NCBI GenBank assembly: GCA_964425575.1
Contig: CAYRMN010000029.1
Location: 1-14,551, forward strand
Direction: 5' to 3'
DNA from: CAYRMN01 sp964425575
GTDB lineage: Bacteria; Patescibacteriota; Patescibacteriia; 2-12-FULL-60-25
Length of the DNA stretch: 14,551 nucleotides
Below, piece after piece: positions 1 to 5,335 of this stretch; position 1 is the stretch's first letter, and the number at the start of each line of letters is the position of its first letter. A program made the translations under genes and the position numbers. The notes below the pieces were generated by a model that was given only the letters and a program-made list of their open reading frames with translations, did not search any database and was not told the origin of the DNA.

Positions 1-49
1 AGGACTGAAAATCCTGGCGTCGCCAGTTCGATCCTGGCCCTCGGCACCA
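1..49 (+). tRNA. tRNA-Phe (GAA), 3' part
   Basis: The window opens inside a tRNA. An AGGA/TCCT anticodon stem encloses the loop CTGAAAA, giving anticodon GAA (Phe). A short variable region follows, then a perfect T arm (GCCAG, loop TTCGATC, CTGGC), the 3' acceptor strand CCTCGGC, discriminator A and an encoded CCA at 47-49. The 5' half (acceptor strand, D arm and the first base of the anticodon stem) lies outside the window. The CCA end runs directly into a terminator hairpin. Confidence 0.93.
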
Positions 50-83
50 CGTAAAAACTCCCGCACAACGGGAGTTTTTACGT
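49..83 (+). terminator. Rho-independent terminator of tRNA-Phe
   Basis: A perfect 15-bp inverted repeat (ACGTAAAAACTCCCG and its complement) surrounds the loop CACAA. The GC-rich core CTCCCG/CGGGAG is followed by TTTTT on the 3' arm and mirrored by AAAAA on the 5' arm. The element could therefore terminate transcription in both directions. It begins at the last base of the tRNA CCA end. Confidence 0.85.
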
Positions 84-195
84 GCCCCGTGGCCACCCTA
101 CTCGTGAGTGGCGAGGCTTTACGGGGCTCTGATTGCGAGAGTTCACGTGGTGCAGCCATACAAGGAATAATTCTAAGCTCTTGTCAAAACAGGAG
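84..195 (+). other. Hairpin-rich stretch after the tRNA-Phe terminator
   Basis: There is no convincing coding sequence here. GCCCCGT at 84-90 pairs perfectly with ACGGGGC at 121-127, and inside it GCCAC (92-96) can pair with GTGGC (108-112). A second hairpin at 178-195 pairs CTCTTGT with ACAGGAG (one G-T pair) around the loop CAAA. The stretch may be the 5' part of the structured element at 220-346 or a separate leader for the tRNA-Ile transcript. Strand is assumed from the flanking tRNAs. Confidence 0.35.
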
Positions 196-219
196 TCTTT
201 CGATATGCTTCTCCCGCTC

Positions 220-346
220 TGATGGCCTCTTAAACACGATGAGATGCGCCGGGCTGGAACGAAGAAAAACCGGAGGCGCTATGGGAATAGCGATGAGGAT
301 TTTTCTGAGTGAAGCCCAAGTAGATCGCGTGATTAAGAGGCCATCA
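220..346 (+). ncRNA. Candidate structured RNA (unknown class) before tRNA-Ile
   Basis: A 14-bp perfect helix joins 220-233 (TGATGGCCTCTTAA) to 333-346. After one A/A mismatch it continues with CACG (235-238) against CGTG (328-331), then two more pairs. Inside are a perfect hairpin with a GGGA tetraloop (CGCTAT 277-282, ATAGCG 287-292), a possible helix GGGCT 251-255 with AGCCC 313-317, and a competing helix GCGCC 246-250 with GGCGC 275-279. The competing helix overlaps the first hairpin, so two alternative folds are possible. The element ends three bases before tRNA-Ile. I saw no signature of RNase P RNA, SRP RNA or tmRNA. A small MITE with 14-bp terminal inverted repeats is the main alternative; no clear target duplication was seen. 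Confidence 0.45.
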
Positions 347-349
347 TAG

Positions 350-426
350 GCGCGTGTAGCTCAGCTGGTTAGAGCGTCACACTGATAATGTGAAGGTCCC
401 TGGTTCGAGTCCAGGCACGCGCACCA
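350..426 (+). tRNA. tRNA-Ile (GAT)
   Basis: This is a complete 77-nt cloverleaf. Acceptor GCGCGTG (350-356) pairs with CACGCGC (416-422). The D arm is GCTC...GAGC. The anticodon stem TCACA/TGTGA holds the loop CTGATAA, giving anticodon GAT. The T arm is CCTGG, loop TTCGAGT, CCAGG. Discriminator A and CCA (424-426) are encoded. A terminator hairpin follows three bases later. Confidence 0.97.
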
Positions 427-429
427 TTC

Positions 430-456
430 AAAATCCCCCGCACAACGGGGGATTTT
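430..456 (+). terminator. Rho-independent terminator of tRNA-Ile
   Basis: An 11-bp perfect inverted repeat (AAAATCCCCCG and its complement) surrounds the loop CACAA and ends in TTTT, four bases after the tRNA CCA end. The central 13 bases, CCCGCACAACGGG, are identical to those of the tRNA-Phe terminator. Confidence 0.85.
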
Positions 457-496
457 GCGTTACCATATTCCCCTGGATCAGAAACAATTTTCCGCG

Positions 497-502
497 TATA
501 CT
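497..502 (+). promoter_or_regulatory. Possible -10 box of the small Cys-containing gene
   Basis: TATACT matches the -10 consensus at five of six positions and ends nine bases before the ATG at 512. Only a weak -35 candidate (TGGATC, 474-479, 17-bp spacer) is visible. If real, the transcript would start within a few bases of the start codon, making it nearly leaderless. This is a visual match in AT-rich sequence. Confidence 0.25.
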
Positions 503-511
503 CACCCCTAT

Positions 512-949
512 ATGATTGCACGAAAGCACATTGATGAACGAGGAGTTTTACGGATATGGGGCTCAATGCCTTTTATTTATGGCATGATCGTACCTATCGC
601 TTTTTTAGATCTATCTGTATGTCTGTACCAGGCGATCTGTTTTCGTTTATATGATATTCCAAGAGTATCTCGTGCAGACTATTTTCGCTTTAATCGCAGC
701 CAGCTCCCTTTTTTGAGCGTCATGGACAAACTCGACTGCAATTATTGCTCCTACGCAAATGGCGTTCTAAAATATGCAGGAGAAATTATTGCTCGAACCG
801 AATTATACTGGTGCCCCTTGCGGAACATGCGCGACGCCGCTTTTAAAGAACCTCTGCATCATAGACGTTTTATCTCTCCAAAAAATCCTCAAGAGGTGCA
901 GGAACTTCTTCGTAAAGGCACCTCAAAAGAAGCCGTGTCATCCAAATGA
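512..949 (+). CDS. Conserved small Cys-containing protein of unknown function
   Basis: The protein has 145 residues from the ATG at 512. The frame stays open upstream to a TTG at 455, but that lies inside the tRNA terminator. A second ATG at 566 is possible. A hydrophobic N-terminal stretch (PFIYGMIVPIAFLDLSVCLY) precedes a central segment with a CxxC pair (LDCNYCSYANG), followed by ARTELYWCPL. From memory, this combination belongs to a family found in many bacteria including CPR, annotated as hypothetical. The Cys arrangement would suit a metal or redox site near the membrane, but I cannot assign a function. No Shine-Dalgarno motif precedes any candidate start. The 3' end overlaps the convergent flavoprotein gene by 12 bp. 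Confidence 0.8.
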   Translation: MIARKHIDERGVLRIWGSMPFIYGMIVPIAFLDLSVCLYQAICFRLYDIPRVSRADYFRFNRSQLPFLSVMDKLDCNYCSYANGVLKYAGEIIARTELYWCPLRNMRDAAFKEPLHHRRFISPKNPQEVQELLRKGTSKEAVSSK

Positions 950-1663
950 TTCTCGTTGAAGAGCGGTTTTTGTATCGACTCCTTCAGCGATCAGCATGTC
1001 TTTGATTGAAGACATGTATTCATCCGGTCCACACATGCAATAACGGCCAATCATAAAATCGTGCAGGTAGTTTTTCACCATCTGTGGATTCAAGCGCGTT
1101 ATTTCACCATCCCATTGCTCCGGTTGCTCACGACTCAAAATAAAGACGGGGCGAAACTGAGGATACTGAATGGCTAAGTCTCGGAACTCTTGCTCATAGG
1201 CCATGGCAGCGCGCGTTTTATCTGAGTAAAACAGAATCATGGGAACAGATAGACCGGTAAACAACACTTCACGAATCATGCTGCGAAGTGGGGTCACGCC
1301 TACTCCCCCCGCAAAAAACACCAGCCGTTCAGTCTCGGGTTTCAAAACAAACATGCCATATGGTCCTTGTATTCCAACAACATCACCTTCACGCAACTGA
1401 TTAGCTCGCTTTGTAAAATCTCCGTGCAACTTTATCCCCAAATCAATTGATTCTTTCGATTCACATGGAGCCGTTGCGATCGAATACGCCGCTTTCGCCC
1501 ATAGACTTCCATCTTCATTAAAAAGATGGAGCATCACAAACTGACCTGCCTGAAATGAAAATAATGGCTGACCATCATCCGGAACCAACCTAAGCGTAAA
1601 CGAGCTTTCAGCCTCTTGTGTATATGAAGCGACTCGAAATGGTCGCACGACAGGTATAGGCAT
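938..1663 (-). CDS. FAD-dependent, ferredoxin-NADP reductase-like oxidoreductase
   Basis: This 241-residue protein has the FNR-like two-domain layout. The N-terminal half is an FAD-binding barrel with an AYSIAT flavin motif at 59-64, where the usual Arg of the RxYS motif is replaced by Ala, and GPYG at 100-103. The C-terminal half is a nucleotide-binding domain with AGGVGVTP (118-125), CGPDEYM (211-217) and an ESFG end. Such proteins move electrons between NAD(P)H and a ferredoxin or similar partner in the cytoplasm. The gene starts four bases after the stop codon of a ferredoxin gene, so the two probably form a redox pair. No extra iron-sulfur or heme domain is fused. Direction of electron flow and NADH/NADPH preference cannot be read from sequence. 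Confidence 0.9.
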   Translation of the reverse strand: MPIPVVRPFRVASYTQEAESSFTLRLVPDDGQPLFSFQAGQFVMLHLFNEDGSLWAKAAYSIATAPCESKESIDLGIKLHGDFTKRANQLREGDVVGIQGPYGMFVLKPETERLVFFAGGVGVTPLRSMIREVLFTGLSVPMILFYSDKTRAAMAYEQEFRDLAIQYPQFRPVFILSREQPEQWDGEITRLNPQMVKNYLHDFMIGRYCMCGPDEYMSSIKDMLIAEGVDTKTALQRESFG

Positions 1664-1666
1664 GGA

Positions 1667-1936
1667 TTACAGGACAATCTCACTCCCATCGTCTTCGTAC
1701 AACTTAATAGCAAACACTGGGCACGAACGAGCCGCATCAATGATCTCATCTCGGAGGTTCATCTCGTCCGTCGTTTCAGACTCCACCACCGTGCCCGTTT
1801 CTCCCGTAACCGCTGTTTCTTTTTTTTCGTTCAAAACATAGACTTTCCCATCTTCATCCAAAGCAAACGTCTTTCCTGCCAATACCACGCAAGACGCCGC
1901 GCCAATACAGGCATCCCGATCAACGATAATTTTCAT
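1667..1936 (-). CDS. Three-cysteine ferredoxin (3Fe-4S or 4Fe-4S)
   Basis: The 89-residue protein starts at MKIIVDRDAC; the frame is open upstream, but those residues overlap the preceding gene and lack family character. It has exactly three cysteines: C10 and C16 in a CxxAxxC pattern, and C72 in SCP. The position that usually carries the second cluster ligand is Ala13. This matches single-cluster ferredoxins that bind [3Fe-4S], or [4Fe-4S] with a non-protein ligand. An acidic, Thr-rich insert (about residues 38-62) separates the halves. It is followed, three bases after its stop, by an FNR-like reductase gene, its likely partner. Confidence 0.88.
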   Translation of the reverse strand: MKIIVDRDACIGAASCVVLAGKTFALDEDGKVYVLNEKKETAVTGETGTVVESETTDEMNLRDEIIDAARSCPVFAIKLYEDDGSEIVL

Positions 1937-1982
1937 GCGATTAAAGTAGCGGATTGAACCAGAAGATGCAACTGGAAGAACA

Positions 1983-2381
1983 TTAGCTAAAATACTCCCC
2001 CAACATCTCATCTTTGGCAATCAATTCCACATTTTGTTTATACTGTCTCCAAAAATGGGGATGGTGCGAGCGTCGGATCAAACGAAACCAGGTACGCTGT
2101 ATGCGTGGCGGCTCTTGATGATGCGCCAGCTCATGACACACAACGCGTAAAATGGCATCAATATTGCGAGGCTTCATGGTTCGTGGGGTGTAGAGATCAA
2201 TCGTCATAACCTTCTCTCCCAACTTCGTATAGCCCAAGGTTAGTGAACGAAACTTCCCTCGACCACGCACCCGTCGTCGCAACGGACGCAACTCAAAGCC
2301 GGGCATACCCAATACAAGACATGTGCGCTGAAACAAATGATCAACAAACGCTTCGTGACGAGGGTCGATAATATCGGGCAT
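1983..2381 (-). CDS. SprT/YgjP-like zinc metallopeptidase-domain protein
   Basis: The 132-residue protein contains an HExxH zinc site, HELAH at 83-87. A His-rich stretch, HHPHFW at 106-111, follows and probably gives the third ligand, as in SprT/YgjP-like small metallopeptidase domains. The N-terminal half is basic (RPLRRRVRGRGKFRS). There is no signal peptide or membrane segment, so a cytoplasmic protein is expected. The substrate is unknown. It precedes the ferredoxin gene by 46 bases on the same strand and may be cotranscribed with it, although a functional link is not obvious. The start is preceded by no Shine-Dalgarno motif. Activity as a true protease is inferred only from the motif. 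Confidence 0.75.
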   Translation of the reverse strand: MPDIIDPRHEAFVDHLFQRTCLVLGMPGFELRPLRRRVRGRGKFRSLTLGYTKLGEKVMTIDLYTPRTMKPRNIDAILRVVCHELAHHQEPPRIQRTWFRLIRRSHHPHFWRQYKQNVELIAKDEMLGEYFS

Positions 2382-2403
2382 GAAGGTGCAAAAAGTTATT
2401 TTC

Positions 2404-2487
2404 TGTCGTCCTGAACGAAGTCTGACGGCGTCGAAAGGTCTACTCTGTCGTTATTCGAGAAGATCCTTCAACAAGCTCAGGACGACA
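2404..2487. repeat. Palindromic repeat, GTCGTCC family, copy 1
   Basis: TGTCGTCCTGA (2404-2414) is the exact reverse complement of TCAGGACGACA (2477-2487). Inside, AAGGTCT (2435-2441) and AGATCCTT (2461-2468) form an imperfect nested pair. The left end (2401-2420) is identical over 20 bases to the left end of the element at 4071. It fills most of the gap between the pyrophosphatase stop and the metallopeptidase start. Confidence 0.8.
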
Positions 2488-2510
2488 AAAAATGTACGCC
2501 AACGCGTAGA

Positions 2511-3056
2511 CTAGGAATGCTTCGCCTTATATGCTTCCATCGCCTTTTGAATTTCCACCTTCGCCTCTTCGGCGTTTCCAAAACCATTGATAACCACTTT
2601 ATCGTACTTCGCCTTTTCGAGCTTCTTAATTTCCTTAAAATGAATCAGAAGCTCCTCCTGCATATGCTTCGGCAAATCTTCAATTGATTTGATCTCTTCA
2701 AAACGAGGGTCGACTTTAGAAACGGGAACTGCGATAATTTTGTTATCTCCGCCTTTTTCATCGGCCGTTTTTAGCATACCAATTGCCCGAGCCTTGATCA
2801 CACAGCCTGAAAAAGTAGGGTATGTCACCAGCAAACACACATCAATCGCATCGCCATCATCGGAGTGGGTCTGAGGAATAAAACCATAATCAAACGGATA
2901 AAACATTTGATGATGCAGCACGCGATCAAGCTTGAAATATCCCCCTTCTTCGTCGTATTCGTATTTGTTCGATGAACCTTTTGGAATATCAACAATCATG
3001 TGGAACACCTCTGCGTCACCGGCTGGAATTTCGTGATACAAATTGATACCTTTCAT
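2511..3056 (-). CDS. ppa: Inorganic pyrophosphatase, family I
   Basis: This 181-residue protein is close to the usual length for soluble family I pyrophosphatases (about 175). They hydrolyse cytoplasmic pyrophosphate to two phosphates and so pull biosynthetic reactions forward. The family signature is present as DDGDAIDV at 66-73, with the metal-binding Asp residues at 67, 69 and 72. Also visible are KYEYD (31-35), YPFDYGFIP (53-61), and the D/K cluster near 99-106. It lies 11 bases after the stop of the DUF1059-like gene on the same strand. The ATG is preceded by AT-rich sequence without a Shine-Dalgarno motif. A palindromic repeat follows the gene. Confidence 0.97.
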   Translation of the reverse strand: MKGINLYHEIPAGDAEVFHMIVDIPKGSSNKYEYDEEGGYFKLDRVLHHQMFYPFDYGFIPQTHSDDGDAIDVCLLVTYPTFSGCVIKARAIGMLKTADEKGGDNKIIAVPVSKVDPRFEEIKSIEDLPKHMQEELLIHFKEIKKLEKAKYDKVVINGFGNAEEAKVEIQKAMEAYKAKHS

Positions 3057-3067
3057 ATGTATAAATA

Positions 3068-3253
3068 TTATTCTTCTTTTATTTTTTCAGCAATCTTCAC
3101 CCGCCCTTCTGGGGAGCGTAATACACGAGCGTCTTGCCCATGCATGCTAACACCGTGATTAATCGCCGCATCGACGACATCATCATTACTGTTTCCCTTC
3201 ATTTTCGCGTTGCAGTCAAGACCAAAATCTCGACAATAGATCACTTTGGACAT
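3068..3253 (-). CDS. DUF1059-like small protein
   Basis: The 61-residue protein starts at MSKVIYCRDFGLDC. The opening YCRDFGLDCNAKMKGNS followed by DDVVDAAINHGVSMHGQ matches my memory of the DUF1059 family, small cytoplasmic proteins with two N-terminal cysteines and a C-terminal helix ending near a His. The function is unknown. A start six codons upstream is open in frame but would cross a plausible promoter. AGGA, nine bases before the ATG, is one of the few possible Shine-Dalgarno motifs in the window, although it overlaps the proposed -10 box. The pyrophosphatase gene follows after 11 bases. Confidence 0.75.
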   Translation of the reverse strand: MSKVIYCRDFGLDCNAKMKGNSNDDVVDAAINHGVSMHGQDARVLRSPEGRVKIAEKIKEE

Positions 3254-3261
3254 ACAAAGAA

Positions 3262-3290
3262 ATCCTAGCAATATCAGGCCTTTTATGCAA
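3262..3290 (-). promoter_or_regulatory. Possible promoter of the DUF1059-like/ppa pair
   Basis: On the minus strand, TTGCAT (3285-3290) and TAGGAT (3262-3267) are separated by exactly 17 bp, and the second box is preceded by TGC, as in an extended -10. The -10 box ends eight bases before the ATG at 3253, so the mRNA would be almost leaderless. The match to the -35 consensus is weak. Confidence 0.35.
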
Positions 3291-3299
3291 ATATATCTC

Positions 3300-3369
3300 T
3301 GTCATTCCCGCATAGGCGGGAATCTTGCTCGATCGGAAGGATAAGATGCCTGCCTGCGTGGGAATGGCA
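3300..3369. repeat. REP-like inverted pair (CATTCCCGC type)
   Basis: Two copies of an about 25-bp unit face each other at 3300-3324 and 3345-3369, agreeing at 19 of 25 positions by eye when one is reverse-complemented. Each unit is itself a hairpin; ATTCCCGC ATA GGCGGGAAT in the first copy is the clearest. The pair lies between the divergent DUF1059-like and RNase HII genes. Confidence 0.7.
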
Positions 3370-3404
3370 CACGGAAAAACGTAAAAATGCCATCTAAATA
3401 GCAT

Positions 3405-4070
3405 ATGTCACAACGATGGAATGGAACGCTGTCTGTCGGAATTGATGAGGCTGGTCGCGGTTGTGTGCTTGGGCCACTCGTTGTAGCCGCCGTTGCTGCT
3501 AATGAACCGAGTCGAGGCTGGTTTCAACGTCATAACGTTCGTGATTCAAAGCTCGTTCCTCCTCGTCAGCGTGAAGAATTAGCTGCATATATTCGAAACA
3601 ACTGCTGGTATTCTATCGCCATCGCAACGCCTATCGAGATAGATCGCGCCGTTGCTGATCGAAGTTGCACCTTAAATGGACTTGAATTACGACTCATGAG
3701 CACGTGCCTCAAGAATTCTTATGAGCATCACCCAGACCGAGACGCCTTCGTCCTTGTCGATGCACCGAGCATCAATGCGCATGGATTTTTAGAGCAGCTG
3801 TACATGGCGAGCAATTGGCATGATATGGAGTCTATTCGAGCTAGGCATCATGCAGATCGCGACAATCGGACCGTAGGTGCCGCATCCATTATCGCCAAAA
3901 GCGAACGAGAACGGCTCATTACGGAATTAAAGCACGAACTTGGCTGCGACTTTGGGTCTGGCTATTGTCATGATCCCACCACCCTTGCCCATCTCAAAAC
4001 CCTCTCCCCCAACGCTGCCCATGTACGCTGGAGCTGGACGACGGCGCAGCGTGTTCTAGGCGTTAAATAA
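3405..4070 (+). CDS. rnhB: Ribonuclease HII, archaeal-like motifs
   Basis: This 221-residue enzyme cuts the RNA strand of RNA/DNA hybrids and removes misincorporated ribonucleotides. The motif GIDEAGRG carries catalytic D14 and E15. The other acidic residues are probably D119 (FVLVDA) and D151 (HHADRDNRTVGAASIIAK). Several details resemble archaeal RNase HII more than the usual bacterial form: VRDSK, TLNGLE, HHAD before the AAS block, GSGYCHDPTT (184-193) and a VRWSWTT end. The typical bacterial ending with KGYGT and HR-SF is absent. The gene stands alone between two repeat elements, without a Shine-Dalgarno motif. Confidence 0.93.
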   Translation: MSQRWNGTLSVGIDEAGRGCVLGPLVVAAVAANEPSRGWFQRHNVRDSKLVPPRQREELAAYIRNNCWYSIAIATPIEIDRAVADRSCTLNGLELRLMSTCLKNSYEHHPDRDAFVLVDAPSINAHGFLEQLYMASNWHDMESIRARHHADRDNRTVGAASIIAKSERERLITELKHELGCDFGSGYCHDPTTLAHLKTLSPNAAHVRWSWTTAQRVLGVK

Positions 4071-4074
4071 TTCT

Positions 4075-4169
4075 GTCGTCCTGAACGAAGCGTATGCGAA
4101 GTTGAAGGATCTATAAGGAAACTTTTCTTTATAGATCCCTCGACGTCACTCCGTTTTGCTCGGGACGAC
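4075..4169. repeat. Palindromic repeat, GTCGTCC family, copy 2
   Basis: GTCGTCC (4075-4081) pairs with GGACGAC (4163-4169). A strong nested hairpin pairs GATCTATAA (4109-4117) with TTATAGATC (4129-4137). The left end shares 20 identical bases with copy 1 at 2401. It begins right after the RNase HII stop and may end its transcript, although no clear T-run follows. Confidence 0.8.
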
Positions 4170-4222
4170 GAATATAAAATCTCATCCAAGATTTAGATCA
4201 CTTCGTCCATATCCGTTTCTAT

Positions 4223-5335
4223 ATGCCCCTCCTCACCCTCACCCCACGTGCGATTCTCGTTGATGTCATCCCACCTCAACTGGATAGAGATACGGCCGAA
4301 CGCCGACTCACCGAACTCGATTCTCTTACCAAAACGTATGGCGGTATTACCGTTGTAAAAATAATCCAGAAACGAGCCGTGCCAGATTATAAAACCTATA
4401 TCGGCTCGGGCAAACTCCAAGAGATTATTACGCTCGCCAAACAAGAACGAGCTGATTTATTGATCGTCAACAATCTTCTGAAACCAAAACAAATGTTTGC
4501 GGTCGGTGAGCTGCTGCGCCCTCATCAATTGGTCGTATGGGATCGAATTGATCTGATTCTCAAAATCTTCCAGAAACACGCCAGTACAGCCGAAGCCAAA
4601 CTGCAAATCAAGCTCGCCGCTCTCCACCATATGGGCCCACGGATTTTTGGGATGGGTATGGAAATGATGCAACAAGGTGGTGGAATCGGTACACGTGGTC
4701 AGGGAGAAACAAATACCGAGGTCATGAAGCGACATTTAGCCGAACAAGAAAAACATCTCAAAAAAGAGCTAGACCATGCCTCACGGGCACGCAGCGTACA
4801 TCGTGCGAGACGAGAACGGTTGGGATTTAAAACGGCATCTATCATTGGCTATACTAATGCTGGTAAATCATCACTCCTCAACGCCCTGACGCATAAAGGC
4901 GCCTATGTGGCGAATGAACTCTTTGCGACACTTGATACTCGTGTTTCAAAACTATGGCTCCCAGAACTGCAAACGTCCGTGCTGCTCTCAGACACCATCG
5001 GATTCATCCAAGATCTTCCGCCAGACCTGATTAGCGCCTTTCGCGCCACGCTTGATGAAACGATCCATGCCGACCTCTTGCTACACGTTATCGATATCGC
5101 CGATCCTCATCGTGAAGAAAAAATTATTGAGGTTGAGGATATTCTGACACGTCTCGGTGTTCAAGACACGCCAAAAATCTACGTCTTCAATAAAATTGAT
5201 ACCTGCAAAAAATTAGAAACAAAAAAGCTTTTGGTAACGTATGCCCACTATTCGCCGGTATTTGTCTCGGCGCTTAAGGGGCAAGGGCTGGAGGAGCTTG
5301 GAAAAATAATTGGAGCAAAAATCTTAGAGCTCTGA
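4223..5335 (+). CDS. hflX: Ribosome-associated GTPase HflX
   Basis: This 370-residue protein has the HflX N-terminal domain with YIGSGKLQEI (59-68) and the family linker GGGIGTRGQGE (152-162), followed by a coiled stretch (about 165-200). The C-terminal GTPase domain shows G1 GYTNAGKSS (209-217), G2 ATLDT (235-239), G3 DTIG (257-260), G4 NKID (323-326) and G5 SALKG (349-353). In characterised bacteria HflX binds the 50S subunit and rescues or splits stalled ribosomes. The linker reads GQGETNTE where many members have GPGETKLE. The start ATG has no Shine-Dalgarno motif. The gene end overlaps the convergent epimerase gene by 12 bp. Confidence 0.97.
   Translation: MPLLTLTPRAILVDVIPPQLDRDTAERRLTELDSLTKTYGGITVVKIIQKRAVPDYKTYIGSGKLQEIITLAKQERADLLIVNNLLKPKQMFAVGELLRPHQLVVWDRIDLILKIFQKHASTAEAKLQIKLAALHHMGPRIFGMGMEMMQQGGGIGTRGQGETNTEVMKRHLAEQEKHLKKELDHASRARSVHRARRERLGFKTASIIGYTNAGKSSLLNALTHKGAYVANELFATLDTRVSKLWLPELQTSVLLSDTIGFIQDLPPDLISAFRATLDETIHADLLLHVIDIADPHREEKIIEVEDILTRLGVQDTPKIYVFNKIDTCKKLETKKLLVTYAHYSPVFVSALKGQGLEELGKIIGAKILEL

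Noticed and set aside
219..261. Hammerhead-ribozyme-like CTGATG followed by GAA
   Set aside because: The core should read CUGANGA, but here the last base is G, and the bases are locked into the 14-bp helix.
89..349. 86-codon open frame starting GTG between the two tRNA genes
   Set aside because: It covers the strong inverted repeats, ends exactly at the tRNA start, shows no recognisable protein pattern and lacks a ribosome binding site. RNA structure explains the interval better.
369..566. Open frame on the minus strand across tRNA-Ile
   Set aside because: It is antisense to a perfect tRNA; the frame is a by-product.
2404..4169. CRISPR array from repeated GTCGTCC units
   Set aside because: There are only two distant copies with nested palindromes and no regular spacers or cas genes.
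4457..4735. 92-codon minus-strand frame inside hflX
   Set aside because: It lies fully antisense to conserved HflX motifs and has no family character.
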